In this document: one piece after another, positions 12,701 through 24,852 of the stretch
Layout: each line of letters begins with the position of its first letter
How positions within the stretch are numbered: the first letter of the stretch is position 1
Assembly (NCBI RefSeq): GCF_905475395.1
Contig: NC_058339.1
Span: 16,686,001-16,750,000 of the forward strand
Length of the DNA stretch: 64,000 nt
Reading direction: 5' to 3'
Source of the DNA: Chrysoperla carnea
Lineage: Eukaryota > Arthropoda > Insecta > Neuroptera > Chrysopidae
The notes under the pieces: generated by a model
Database searches by the model: none
What the model saw: the letters and a program-made list of their open reading frames with translations, nothing else
Told to the model about the DNA's origin: nothing
Made by a program: the position numbers and the translations under genes

Positions 12701-13664
12701 AAAGTAGAAAAGTTACTTGATTATTTCATTTTACATTATAATTTTTACTAAACCGCTGTTTGACAATTGATATAAAAATTTGCTGTGGTTTTTGTCTAAT
12801 GTCCCTAAAAATCAAAATTTCATTTTAATAACGGCATTTTAAAGAAAAATTAACCAAGTTTTCTAGTGCTTTTGTTGATTTTCTTGCGAAACTTTTTTCA
12901 TCATGCATCTACGAGATTAATAACTATACAAAGGTTGTACGGCCACTCTTAACGAAGAAAATTTTTTTTTTACATTGTCGTAAGATGCTTCATTACCCAT
13001 CGTGCACAGCTTTTTCGAAACGCCTATTTTTGTAATTTCTCAAATTGGGCGGAAACTTTATATTATTTTGCGACGAAAATTTGTTTACAAAAGGATACCA
13101 TTAAAAGCTACAATTTGAGCCCAGAACGGATTTTCTGCGAGTCATCCATAAGCCAAGAAAGTAAATAGGAACGGATTTGACATCAGCTAGTCTCATTTTT
13201 GTCGTTTTTTTTAGCACTACAACCCCCTATTTTTTGTTTTTTTATCAAAATGCTTTTTCTTTTTCGCACCTATCCGATTTGTTTCAAAGCATTTTTTCTT
13301 AAAAACCACTATTTTTCTCCTAATTATCGCGTTGAAAAACAAGACGGATTAATTTGTTTAATATCGAGGTATTATACGCCGCACATACGACACTAAATCT
13401 TTCAATTCTTATTTTTACAAAACAGAAATTAATAAAAGAATTTGTGTATTGCAGAAAGCAGTTATTTGGGATTGGATATTATACTTTTCAAAAATGCAAG
13501 GTTTTGCATATTTAGGATTTGCTTTTCAATTATTATCAGTACAAAGAGTAATGAGATATTACAACTCAATTTATCATTCTGGTGAAATTTTACTATTAAT
13601 ATTATACCTAATTGTTCTGTACATTAAATCCCAAAAACGGCAAAAGGAAACCAAATCATCGTAA
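9774..13664 (+). CDS. MBOAT7: Lysophospholipid acyltransferase 7 (MBOAT7, lysophosphatidylinositol acyltransferase)
   Basis: Seven exons: 9774-9985, 10613-10902, 11219-11370, 11484-11698, 12061-12240, 12530-12668 and 13455-13664. Phase is kept throughout, giving 465 residues (human protein 472). It is a multi-pass ER membrane protein of the MBOAT family that esterifies lysophosphatidylinositol, preferring arachidonoyl-type chains in animals. Family landmarks: LISI near the N-terminus, LTLKLVGLAFE, a YVGVLTGPYYKY-type segment across the exon 2/3 joint, FRMRIYIGLTLSEC, the conserved Asn region HWNICIQYWLA, and SALWHGVYIGYY with the catalytic His at about residue 362. Exon 1 joins exon 2 as ISKR|ICHIVSF, matching the family. 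Introns 1 and 2 carry interspersed repeat pieces. The Drosophila relative is probably farjavit. Confidence 0.93.
10241..10590. repeat. Interspersed repeat in MBOAT7 intron 1
   Basis: Diverged relative of the 3510-3740 repeat: it shares the accgattatgatttttttg motif, a segment ending in GAGTTCCGCACCC and a box near CAAATGGCTGAGCAGATTC. It ends in a GACACAGACAA stretch. A further inverse piece with GACAGACAGACAGGCAGACA lies at 10985-11095 in intron 2. Non-coding. Confidence 0.5.
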
Positions 13665-14576
13665 AATTAGAAGTTGAAATAAATAGCTATTTCAAGAGAA
13701 AATATAGAATAAACGCACTACATAATATTAAAAGGTACTAAGCATTTATTTTAAATAATGGGTATCCTAAAATTAACGCATGAAGAAATTTTCCTTGGCC
13801 ATTTTACATGAATATTACTAAATAGTGATAATACAGATTTAAATTCTATTCTTCAAAGAGTGATTGGTCGCAGACTTGTTGTCAGAAACCTCAGATTTCA
13901 AAATAACTCCATAGAAAAGAATCCAATAATACTAAACCCCATGATTTGGGCGAGCTGTCATTGTCTAATCTCTCTGAATTTTTCAGAATTTATTTTTTAA
14001 CGAATAATACGAATAACGAATACGAAAATTGCGAGGTGTGACTGCTTAATCTTTTTAAATCTTATCTAACAGTTAAAACGGGTTCTTTTTTCGTCGAGTC
14101 TTCCATTTTAAAAAAACCTTAAATTGCCAACTATCAAGTGGACAACATTCAAATCTTGCGTTAATTTTGAGACATCCTTTTTTTAATTAATGATAATTGT
14201 TTTTAAATCTGCCAAAAGGCTATGCCAATATTTCAATAAATACAAATTATATTTACGAAAGTTTTATCAGAACAAATTAATTTTTAACTTTATTTTATAA
14301 ATAATTTTTGTCTTTATACATGATTTTGTTGAATAAATGCTATTTTCATAGATGAATATTAAAAAAATTTAGTTTTAAATCATGCCTATTATACAGTGTA
14401 TCCCCGGATAGAGGTAACTATACTTGTAAATTTTCTTATTTTGCATTTTAAGAAAAAAAGTCATTCTTTATAAGAAGTTTTGCTTATTATGAAAAGTATG
14501 TAGGTATATTTAAAACTTATTATTAATATTTAAAAATTATCAATGAAAAGTTCAAAAATAATACTGCATATTCCTG
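13665..14576. other. Convergent 3' ends of MBOAT7 and SLC26
   Basis: AT-rich spacer between two stop codons facing each other; it must hold both 3' UTRs. AATAAA-like hexamers occur on both strands. Nothing else recognised. Confidence 0.6.
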
Positions 14577-17500
14577 TTAAGGTTTTGTTATTTTTATTTT
14601 ATGTAATGACTCAATAGACATGTTGTTTTCTATAACTCGAATATTTAAATTTGTATCTTTTTGCATATTTCTAATATTAATTTCATTTTCTGTTATAAAT
14701 GGCAAAACTTCGTCTGATATCAATTCATTCTCGTCAATTAAATTGTATATTTTCGATTCAGTACTTGCGTAATTCTTCACTTGGTGCAAATTTTCAATAA
14801 TTTCTTTGACTGTTGAATTTATATTTGTAAACAATAATTTCTGATTTCGATTTTCAAAATCTTTGATGATAGCTTGAATACCCTAAAATTTAATATTAAA
14901 TAAGTATAAACTTCTTTGTTACAAGCATATGCACAGGGCCACATTAACTATTTGGCAGAGAAGGCAACTGCCTAGGGACCCCTACTAATTAGTATAACAA
15001 AGACAATAAAAAATCGCATTCCGGCGAGTATTGCATTGCCTAAGGGTCTCGACATGGTTAAACCGGCCCTGCATATTCATCAGGATTTGAAAAATAATTT
15101 ACTTTAACAGCTGTATAATCTGTTGACAAAATACTTCTACAATCAATTAAAATTGTTAAATCTTCATGATCTGTTTGTAAAGCAATTTTTGAAATTTCTG
15201 TTTGTAAATAATCAACCGCTGGATAAAACAATCCAATTGATGGTACAATTTTAATATATTTCCGTCCAGTATCAGTCTATAAGAATATATTAAATTAAAA
15301 TTATAAATTACTATAGAATTAAATTATAAATGAATACTTTTGTTAATACCTCATAAATATCATAATTAATTTTTGGACGAGCCCATAATCGCAATAAATT
15401 TACAATATTTATTAAAGTTCCAACGAGTAAACCAATTTCAACACCATACATTAAACTTAGAATAAAAGTAATGACTGTCGTAAAAAAATCTAGTTCTGAA
15501 ATAGTAAATCTTAATTATAATATTAACTTATGTTTATGTTTACGTATCTCAAATAAGATGAAACTACTATACTCGGTTGAACATTATAAAGACCTTTCAA
15601 TAAATTGTTAGGTAGTAAGATACCTAACATAAATACAAAAACAAAAATTATTAATAATTTTAATATCAATTTACTTACTGCTCGTCTTCCACAAGGGTTT
15701 TAAAATATTAAAATCTATCATAAATATAACGGCGCTTATTAAAACTGCTGCCAAAGTGGGCTTTGTAATGTAAAAGAAGTATGGCGTGAGATATACTAAA
15801 GCTAATACCACTAAAGTTCCTAAAAAAGAAAAAAGTGAAATTAATCTTTATATTCTCGCCATATTTTCCCAAGCCATATACTAATAAAAACAGTCAGACA
15901 GCGGCGGTTGTATCCATTGTAGATGAGACTTAAAATAATACAAAAATGACACTTTGGTATATTTTGAAACCTTACCAGAAAATATGCCAGATAATGGAGT
16001 TCTAACGCCACTTGCATTGCTAACCGCAGATCTTGTAAACGCTCCAGAAGTTGGCATTGATTGAACAAACGATCCAAAGATGTTACACATTCCTAAAGTA
16101 ATCATTTCTTGACTAGAATCCACAATTTTTCCAGATGCTAAATTACAATAATGAATACTAATTAAATTAGTTTTGGAAACATTAAAACTGAATACTAAAA
16201 GTTTATCATACCAAATGCTTTTGCTATAGCCACATTTCCTAATATTGCAACAAGCGAAACAACTATAATACCAAAATCCAATTTTTTGCACATATCGAGA
16301 AATGAATATTCATGATTTTCATAACTTAAGTGAAATTTTGGAACCGTAAATGCTGGCAATCCTTGAGTTACATTTCCTAAAAGATCGATTATTGTTTGCT
16401 TTGCCCTTTTAAATCAACGTATTATATTATAATCATAAAATTTAATACCTGTAACTGTAAATAAAAATTTCCCATTCGATTCAGTGAAGAATGCTAATAG
16501 ACTACATATTATAACAACCAAAGCATTTCGACTAATTGATATTAGCCACAAACTTTTTTTTAGTTTATGTTTGTCCTTACTAATGTTAAGATTGCCCAAC
16601 TTCTAATAATAATTTAAAAAAAATTATTAGCTGAATAATTACAATGATAGAACTATCGGAAAAACTTATTAAAACAGCAATCGAAATTTCGAATTCCGTT
16701 GGAAATGTTTTATATTTATTCTATCGGTTATACTCCCTTTTTTAATTAGTACGAATTATTATCGCCAGCTGGCAGGGTTGTAACTCCCAGTTATTGGATA
16801 AATGGTAAATACCTGTATATTGCCATCTGGTGGTCAAAATTGGAACTACCTAAAACGGGTTCGCTTCCTGTTGTAATTTTTTAATCAGGACGCTTCCGAG
16901 ATACCTGATTTGAAGATTGTAAAAAGTGTTTTTTTGCAAATTCTTTATCAAAACTTTGAATTGAGATAAAATGTAAAGATAAACATACTACTTATTCAAT
17001 CGAATTTCAACGTTTTCGCATATTTCGATGACTATACTCTAAAGAAAATTTTGTCTGAATAATTTTCTTACTCATACCAAACAATAATGTAATGAGAAAT
17101 AAAACTCACTCTAAGTGATAACAAAAAAATTATAGAAAAAATTCCTAAAATTGTATCGTTTACTTTTAATTCAGAAAACTGATTATATAAATTATACAAA
17201 TCATTCGCAATACTGGATGACTTAAATTTTATACCAAATATATACTTTAGTTGTGACACAATGATTGTAACAGACGTTGCTGACTGAAATCCCGAAACAG
17301 TTGGTAATGATATAAAGTCAACCAAAAAACCTGCAAAAATTATACAAATTCATTTAAGTTAACTACACCTATATAAAAGATTTTACAAAAATTGAAAAAG
17401 CAATAATGTGTGATTCCTTTCATGGAAATGAAAAAAAAAATCATACAAAAGGAAATTTTATGACAATTTTCATTTTCAAGGTCTAGTTACCTAGTAAAGT

Positions 17501-18157
17501 TTTTAAAAAATGTATTTTGTTAGTAAGAAATTAATTTGTTTATTCAAATAATGAATAATTGTCTTAATACAAATTACAATAATTGTTGAACGTGATCGCT
17601 GCCAATTTCATATTACTTAAGGCATATTGCGAACTATAGTTTCGGCATCTGTTAGTGAATTAACAAGCTATCAGAATTTTTAATCGATAATGTAGATTAA
17701 AATATATGTTTATATATGGAAAGTAACATTTATATGAATGTGTGGGTAAAAATAAATATGTATATGTATATCATACTTAATTTAAATATGCCGCATAAAA
17801 ATTGAACACATCCACATAAGAATGTAAGTAGAATCATAAATTCAACAGGTAAATCTCTAGTATATCCAACAGCTAAAATTGCCATTAAACTGGTTGGTCC
17901 AATAGAAACTTCTTTTATTGTTCCAAAAAATGCATAAATAAAGGATCCCATAAATGATGAATATAAACCAAATTGTGGTTTTAAACCACCCAAACCGGCG
18001 TAAGCCATACTTTGTGGTAGAACTGTTAAACCTAACGTAAATCCAGCTATTGTATCAGCCAAAAAATCATTTTTCGAATAATATGGTAACCAGTTTAGAA
18101 TTGCTAAATGTGATTTAAACCATGCGAATGGTTTACACAATTTATTTTTGTCGTTCA
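14577..18157 (-). CDS. SLC26 family anion (sulfate) transporter with STAS domain, SLC26A11-like
   Basis: Nine exons: 17777-18157, 17110-17330, 16449-16602, 16212-16376, 15976-16137, 15679-15819, 15350-15495, 15103-15276 and 14577-14882. They give about 616 residues (human SLC26A11 has 606). The N-terminal half shows the sulfate-transporter signature region (AGFTLGLTVLPQSMAYAGL), and LVDFISLPTVSGFQSA and the conserved NIFGSFVQSMPTSGAFTRSAV stretch follow. The last two exons form the cytoplasmic STAS domain (IGLFYPAVDYL ... LTILIDCRSI ... TDYTAVKGI). It should be a plasma-membrane exchanger for sulfate or other small anions. The first exon found begins after TTTTTTATAG with the bases TG, so one more upstream base is needed to complete its first codon: a short 5' exon is missing from this model, and ATG itself may be split by an intron. 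Confidence 0.9.
14934..15071. mobile_element. hAT-type MITE, 138 bp, in SLC26 intron 8
   Basis: Starts CAGGGCC and ends GGCCCTG with imperfect terminal inverted repeats (CAGGGCCACATTAACTAT against CAGGGCCGGTTTAACCAT). Flanked by CATATGCA (14926-14933) and CATATTCA (15072-15079), an 8-bp target duplication with one mismatch, typical of hAT. GC content is higher than in the surroundings. No coding sequence. Confidence 0.85.
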
Positions 18158-20761
18158 CTATAAAAAATACAAAATATCAATATATACTTTATCAATATAT
18201 TGATTTAATTTCGTTAAATGGTTTTACATTATATTTGACGCAAGAGAATATTTCTCAAACAAAGAGTTTTTGGAAAAAACCCGGGTCCCTATGATAGCCC
18301 ACATAAAAAAAATTCACATTTCATGGGCATGCATAAAAACTAACACAGGCAATCCCACCCGTACACAAATACGTCGCCATTTTAACGTTTTCAGTTATAA
18401 CAAAGTGAGTATGTATAAATATCTTTTATATTGATAATTAATAAGTATTTTACTCATGACAACTTTTGGAAAAAATTTAATTTAGGGATCCGCTATATTA
18501 ATAAATTCAAAGCTAGCAACTTGTATTACTTTCATGTATAATTATAAGCAGTACGATATTTATTTCTAAATCACATTGTTTAATATTCATACCGTTTGTT
18601 TTACTAAAAATTATTAGGTATTAAAAAATTTTCTATTTACATCTTTAGTATCGTATTACTCCTTAAATGAAATAAAAAAATTTAAAAAGACACTCACTTT
18701 TAAATAAATAAATAAGAGATTCACACAATCAATTGAGATTCTACAAACTAGAATTCATTAAGAGAAAAAAAGTATAATAAATTTCAAAAGAGTTATCAGT
18801 TGAACTTCTAGATATAATTGAAAAATTTACAGGACAATGAACATACTTTATAATCTCAAACTCAATGCTGACGGTTTTATATAAATATAAATTTGTTCAT
18901 TGTTTATTCACAAAATAAAAAAATTTACTCGAATATACAAAAACCATTATTATTTATAAAACCATTATCAGTTTTATCATTGAACATTTTGAATTAAATA
19001 AATAAATTATATTTATGTGTTACAAACTTTGGTCGTATAAGGGAAATCCGTTTACATACTCAACTTAATAAGTGAGTAAATGTATAAAGCACTTATCTAT
19101 TTTAATAATTATATTATCTATATTTAAAATTTTATTTATAATTTCATTTGTTAGTGAATTTCCTCTTCAAGGAAAATGAGCTGTTGCTTTTGTACCAATT
19201 ATTCACAAAATTTTTTTTTAATTCCCGTCAATCATACTGTTTTTGATACAAGAAAGGCTATCGATCAAAATAGGAGCGTATACAAAGAGTGTTGGATCGG
19301 ATTGAAACACAATTTTTTGAATTTCTCCAGTGATAATAGTCAAATTGCTTAAATCATTTTTCGTAAAAGCTAATGTTATAAGAGCTTTGGTTTTAATGCA
19401 CATTGCTTTAAATGTATGTTTGTTAGAATTATATAGTATGTCCGATTCAATCATCAGTCAAACCACTCAAATTTGTTTCATTATATTTTTCTCTAAGTTT
19501 CAAAATATTAGTCAATGCTTAAATCAGAATTTTCCTTTTTCTTCTTTTATTTAAAAAGAGTTATAATTATTAATTTTCGGCATTGGTAAATGACTTTTTA
19601 TTTATTTTCAAGAAGGAATTCGCTTATTTTACGTAGCTCCTGCATAACAAATTATTTTGCTAAATTGCAGAGTAATTAATTGATATAGTGTATTACATAA
19701 TTATTATTATCACATACACCTTCAGTTCGGGGTTAACCTTGAGCCTATAAACTTCATTATTATTTCTAAATTCCGTTTAAATCGCTTCAATAGTTTAGGT
19801 GTAATAGAATCTGAATCCATTTTGTTGTAAGGTAGGTAGTAGCAGCTGGTTTTGCTGATACTCGTTAATTTTACTTACCCGGTATTCGCTATATCACATG
19901 AGTGTTAATCATAACAATCTGGAGAAATAATTTTTGTAGTTTGATTTTATTGATTCATATACCTTAATTTAAAATAAAATTTTATATGCATGCTATATAT
20001 ACAATAAAAATTCTGGCCATTTCCCACATTAATTTTAATCATCATATTATTATGTTTAATATCTTTCATATATTTGATTAAAAAAATTTATTATATTTGA
20101 AAACTATTAAGAAGGTTTATTCCGTATTTAAATTAAATATACAAATTTTGTCTCAAATTATTATGAACTATTTATTTAATTTAACAAATTCTTTAGAAAG
20201 ATTTTTGTACAATTAAATATATCTATTTTTGGTATTTTCCAGCACGTCATAATTCGTAGATTTAAAAAAAAAAATTATTCATGATTTTGATTATCGTAAG
20301 ACATGTTCAAACAGTACCTACTACTTTATTACTTGAAGTATACGCGAGTGAAGTATACGAGTATTTAAACAATTAACTGTTACTGAGTTAATTGTTTAAA
20401 GATGTTATCTTGTAACAAGTTACCTGTAGCTGTGATCGTGTTACGCTATTATATATCAATTATTTCCAATGAGGCAATGGAAATAAATATTTAGCCGAAC
20501 ATACAAATACGATAAACTTTTTCAATATCTACGGAAAAGGCATTCCTACAAAACATAAATAAGTTACCTTTGTATTACTTTCTGTTAAATAACAGGAATT
20601 TTCATATCAAAGTGCTATAATTAAGTTTATCACATAGAACCTTCGTAAACAAAGCACTTGACCAGAAAGCTGCTGCGTAAACTTAGCGAATTTTCTTTGT
20701 AAAACGTACAGCATTTTTTTATTATACTAAATTAGGCTGCAATCTCTATTATGTTCAATGA
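18158..20761. other. Intergenic AT-rich region
   Basis: Should contain the promoter and a short 5' exon of the SLC26 gene (read leftwards). A 15-bp inverted repeat (TTTAAACAATTAACT, 20364-20378, against 20386-20400, 7-nt loop) is visible. One unassigned open frame lies at 19218-19454. No other gene recognised. Confidence 0.55.
19218..19454 (-). other. Unassigned short open frame, possible gene fragment
   Basis: A 78-codon frame starting at a true ATG and ending in TAA, with fairly protein-like composition (ITGEIQKIVFQSDPTLFVYA, ILIDSLSCI). The EI-KI--Q-D ... ILID spacing is faintly like the STAS exon of the neighbouring SLC26 gene (EISKIALQTD ... ILID), so it might be a decayed paralogue piece. 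The similarity is weak and it has no convincing splice partners. It could equally be chance. Confidence 0.2.
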
Positions 20762-21837
20762 CACAGGTCTGCACAAAAAAAAAGTTTTTTGTCAGCTGCA
20801 TGAGATTTAGTATTAAATTATATGTTTTAGAATGCGCTGATTTCAGAAGTGATGGCCATTTTTTTCTATCACGTAAGATTTTTTTGCAAATTCAAACACA
20901 AAAAATTGGTGAAAGCACTCGTTTATTAAAAATTATACAGTAGCCTGCGAGCATAGTTGCATTCCATCTTCCTTGATACCGTCTCTCGATATCGAGGACA
21001 TCCTGGTGAAACCGCTCCACCTATTCTTCACTGTAAGTAAAATGGACCTCCAGGCTTATCTTACAGCCTTGAGCTTCGTATGCTGCTAGTTGAACAATGG
21101 TTTGTTAGTCAGGATCCTTAGTATTTCCCAAAAACTTTCGCACTACATCCTTGAACGATACCCAAGCTTCTTTTTCCTTCTCAATCATACTTTCCACAAA
21201 GAGGGTGTCAGTTAAAAGCCTTCTTATGTCGGGGCCAGTGAAACTCCCTCTTTCAACTTTGCTTCTGACAGCTTCGGGAATTTTGTTCATAGATATTTAA
21301 AACAGTTTCCATCCTTTTGCAGTGATTGTTTCATCAATCCCAATTTGATATGGAGAGGTGGCAACAAAACTTTTTCTGGCGGCACCAAAGTAGTATTGAT
21401 AACATTTTTTTCCCAGGTTTTAAAGTTTCTCGAAGTGGCTAATCACTTCTAGTCCAGTGCTGTTTTCTGGCTCTACTATCCCATAAGCATAAGAAGCATG
21501 GGTATTTAGTATAGTCTGCCTGCTGACTAAAAAGCATCGTGAGTATTTTGAAGTCCCCACAAACCATCTATTGATGGTCCTGATATTTGATTCTTTCCAG
21601 GGTAATGGCCAAATTGTTATAGTTAGTTTTCTTCCATATGCACAGAACCCATTGGAAGCGAAGCTTATTTATTTTTATTTTGCAATATTACTACTTTAAG
21701 ACTAGTTTATGTTGTTACTAATATCTATAAAAACCTATGTGATAGAATGTTTTGAATAGTTTTCCTGTTTTTGGGAGCTCAAAATCTATAAGAAAATGTA
21801 AAAAAATCCTATGCAGTTTTTTAGTCGCAGACCTGTG
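20762..21837 (-). mobile_element. DNA transposon with CACAGGTCTGC ends, deleted copy 1
   Basis: Left end CACAGGTCTGC (20762-20772), right end GCAGACCTGTG (to 21837); flanks TGA and TAA. Between them, on the minus strand, lie remains of a protein read as GPDIRRLLTDTLF...SMIEKEKEAWVSFKDVVRKFLGNTKDPD and, nearer the element's left end, a segment around ERFHQDVLDIERRYQG. The same protein family occurs as repeated 'uncharacterized' proteins in many arthropod genomes. The N-terminal half of the protein is absent and the frame is broken in several places. The region from the right end to the start of coding sequence is the same in copies at 34450 and 52882, so all three derive from one deleted parent. 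Confidence 0.75.
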
Positions 21838-22135
21838 TAATTTGAATATGAATTTATTAACTCTTAACAAAAGAGTATATAATTAAATAATTTATCAGAT
21901 GATAAATTGTAGTGATTTTAATTTCGTACAATTATATTATAGCATTTTTTTTTTAAATAAGCGACCCTACAACAAATTAAATTTTTACACGTTGATTAAA
22001 AATTAATTTTTGATAAGTTTTTCCTCTCTGTATGTATCTTTAGCTTTTAATCTATCATTCCAGAAACAGTATGCATAATTGCTTGAGTTAATTGCTTATA
22101 TTTTAGCCACAAAATATATTATTAATATTTACAAA
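21838..22135. other. Upstream region of the canopy-family gene
   Basis: About 300 bp of AT-rich DNA between the transposon end and the canopy start codon; it should include the promoter. No distinctive motif seen. Confidence 0.5.
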
Positions 22136-23975
22136 ATGTACATTTACTACATATTTTTAATTATTTTAAATATTAATTATATTTTCTGTGATCAAAATCC
22201 TGAAGGAGTAGAATATGCGAACAAATGTGAAGGTTGGTTATTTTTAAGGTTATATTAAAATTTTTTAAATAAATATTACTGAATTCGAATTTTTTGTTGT
22301 AGTTTGTAAAATATTAGCAATAGAATTAGAATCACGTTTAGATGAGACGGGAAAAACCCATGATGTACTAGAAATTGGATATCATGTAGATGATGTCAAA
22401 CCGAAGAAACGAAAAGAATATAGAAAATCAGAATTACGACTTTTAGAATCATTAGAAAATGTTTGTGATCGAATTTTAGAATATAACATTCATAAAGAAC
22501 GAAGTGATAGTACGAGATTTGCAAAAGGAATGAGTCAAACATTTCAAACATTACATGGACTTGTTGATAAAGGTGTCAAAGTTGAATTAGGTATTCCTTA
22601 TGATCTGTGGGATAAACCTAGTGCTGAAGTAACAAATTTAAAATCACAGGTATTTAAAAAAAAGTTATGATTATAGTTTTCTGTACAATAATTATCCAGT
22701 CAAATTAGTCCATAAAATATAAGTAAGGTTACGAAAATTCCCATACAGGTAAAAATTGGTATGAATGTTCAGAATACTATTATAAATGAATTGTGAAAAG
22801 TTCCCATCAATCCCCCTTGTGCAAACAATTTTATTGAGGGGGGAAGTTTGCAAAAATAGGCTTTTCGCGTTTTTCAGCAAAACTATGAGTTTTACAGCAA
22901 AAATAGTCCAGACAAAAATTATAGATAATCCGATTCTCTACCAAAAGTGTTTCGACACCTTCTTTCATAAGTATTGCCATTTTCGTGATATAGCGGTTCA
23001 AAGAATTGAATAAATAATTTTTTTCGTAATACATTTTTGAACCGTTGTACGAGTAAAAATAAGAGGACTTATTTTTGATGAACCAGCTTCTTCTTCTTGG
23101 CGCTGTCTTTTCACAGCATCAATGCTACTCTTTTCAGTATAATTTTTTCGATACTGCACATGAATTTTTACAGATATCTGATCTTTCAGGTACTCCGAAA
23201 ATTCACCACCTCTTTCAATACTTACTACTAACACTATTTTGTTGAGTAGGAGACCTTTGAAACGAGGCAGGCATACGAGCATCACCACGCTGACAATTGA
23301 ATGGAAGACAGATGTTCCTCAGGCTATGCTACTAAATAAAAATAGGGACGGAGTTCTTGACGTTGATTTATGTTCTAAAAATTTTAAAATTTGTATGTAT
23401 GAGATATAGGGGCTCATTTTTTTACTCGTATAACGGTTCAAAAATGTATATAAACGTGCATATTACAAATAAAATAATTTTTTCAATTCTTTGAATCGCT
23501 ATATCACGAAAATGGCAGCACTTATGAAAAAAGGTGCAGAGATATATTTTGTAGCAAATTGAATGATCTACAATGATTTTTGGTGTTAAACTCACCGTTT
23601 TGCTGAAAAATGCGAAAAACCTATTTTTGAAAACTTCCCCCCTAAATAAAATTTTATGCACAAGGGGGGTTGATGGGGATTACACCTTCAAAGTGTAATT
23701 TAACTGGATAAAAAGTACAATTCTAGAACGACGTAGGCTTTCAACTTCTTAATTTTTGTTTGCTTGTTTTATAGTGTGAAACATTATTAGAACAACATGA
23801 AAATGATATCGAAACATGGTATTTCAAACATCAAGGTGATATTTTATTAAAAAAATATTTGTGTGAGGAACGAGCGTTAAAAAATCAAGACACAAAATGT
23901 TTAAATGAACAATTAAAAGGAGACACTGGAGCAAAGCAAATTGATACAGACACTCCAGCAAAGACTGAGCTGTGA
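22136..23975 (+). CDS. Canopy family protein (CNPY3/CNPY4-like), ER-resident saposin-like protein
   Basis: Three exons: 22136-22232, 22303-22649 and 23775-23975, giving 214 residues. The N-terminus MYIYYIFLIILNIIYIFC is a signal peptide. The body matches vertebrate canopy 3/4: CEVCKILAIELESRLDETGK, KSELRLLESLENVCDRIL, HKERSDSTRFAKGMSQTFQTLH, GVKVELGIPYDLW. Six cysteines (the CEVC pair, NVCD, QCET, YLCEE, TKCL) fit the saposin-like fold with three disulfides. Vertebrate relatives assist folding of Toll-like receptors with GRP94. The C-terminus is KTEL, which resembles a KDEL-type retrieval signal and fits ER residence. The second intron (22650-23774) is enlarged by a foldback element. Confidence 0.92.
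22803..23677. mobile_element. Foldback element with ~260-bp arms in the canopy intron
   Basis: The left arm (22803 to about 23060, starting CCCATCAATCCCCCTTGTGC) is the inverse of the right arm (about 23421-23677, ending CAAGGGGGGTTGATGGG). Identity looks high but imperfect. The ~360-bp spacer reads, on the minus strand, as a short peptide stretch with ISVKIHVQYRKNYTEKSS and AVKRQRQEEEAGSS, which looks like part of a real protein of mobile-element type rather than random sequence. No full gene is present. Confidence 0.7.
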
Positions 23976-24852
23976 ATATTAATTGTATTTAGGTTGATAA
24001 TTTTAGTTTTAAAACAGTTCGATTACATTTAAAGTCACAACAAAAATAATTGTTACTTTTTTTAATATATTTATAAAAACAAAATAAAAAAAATTTTCCT
24101 ACCATTTCTTTGATCTCATAATCTGTAAAATAAATTCAAAAATTGCATTATCACTTTATCATAATTATGTAATTACATGATTCCGAAGTTTTATTAATAA
24201 AACTGTTTTATAAATAACTTTTTTTTTATTGAATCAATGAGAACCTAAAGTTGATTTCAAAAGAAAATTTCAAACAAAACCTATGGATTTTATTTCGTAA
24301 AAGGATTTCATTATAAAATTAATCTTGGAAATGAGTATCCGAGTCAAAGTCAAAGTCTCAGTTATAATAGCTCCTAGAGAACTTAAACATTTTGCCTGAA
24401 ACGTTTTTCTCTTTCTTAGTTCTCGAAAACTGCCGTACGTCCTTAAATGAGTTGGCGGAACAAATGAATGTAAACCTGATATGGGTACCGGAACACAGAG
24501 ACATTCCAGGAAATTGTGAAGCCGACGTGCTTGCCAGAAATGGCACAATGCTGCCGGATACAAGCATCAATAAATACCCGGGAGTTCCAATTTTGCGGGC
24601 GTAAGCATAGATTTATTTATTCAGACAGACTTCTACATACATCCAATGAATTCAAGAGAAAAAACTTACAAATCTCTATTGACTTCATTGTCCATTATTT
24701 TTATGCCTAAGCCTAATTCATTTAAGGAGAAATCTAAATAAAACATTCGAAATATTAATAACAATAATTTTATTAACAAAAATCACAAATACATAAATAT
24801 ATCTAGTCAAAATAAAAAACGTTTTAATGGTTTTTTTATTTTACATTAATGT
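23976..24852. other. Intergenic region with a LINE fragment
   Basis: Convergent 3' ends of the canopy gene and MRPS33. Holds a LINE RNase H fragment (about 24400-24604). AATAAA-like sites lie shortly after the canopy stop. Nothing else recognised. Confidence 0.6.
24400..24604 (+). mobile_element. LINE fragment: RNase H domain of a non-LTR retrotransposon
   Basis: Reads LNELAEQMNVNLIWVPEHRD, IPGNCEADVLARNG and NKYPGVPIL. This is the C-terminal RNase H domain found in Jockey/I/R1/LOA-group LINEs (usual form W-V-P-G-H-x-x-I-x-G-N-E-x-A-D). The usual G-H and N-E are E-H and N-C here, so it is decayed. Only about 200 bp is kept. Confidence 0.75.

Noticed and set aside
13199-13396. Plus-strand frame rich in Phe/Lys within MBOAT7 intron 6
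   Set aside because: Low-complexity T-rich translation; the flanking exons join in phase without it.
22786-23661. Several 70-96-codon frames
   Set aside because: They fall in the arms of the foldback element and mirror each other; they are not host genes. Only the spacer peptide is noted.
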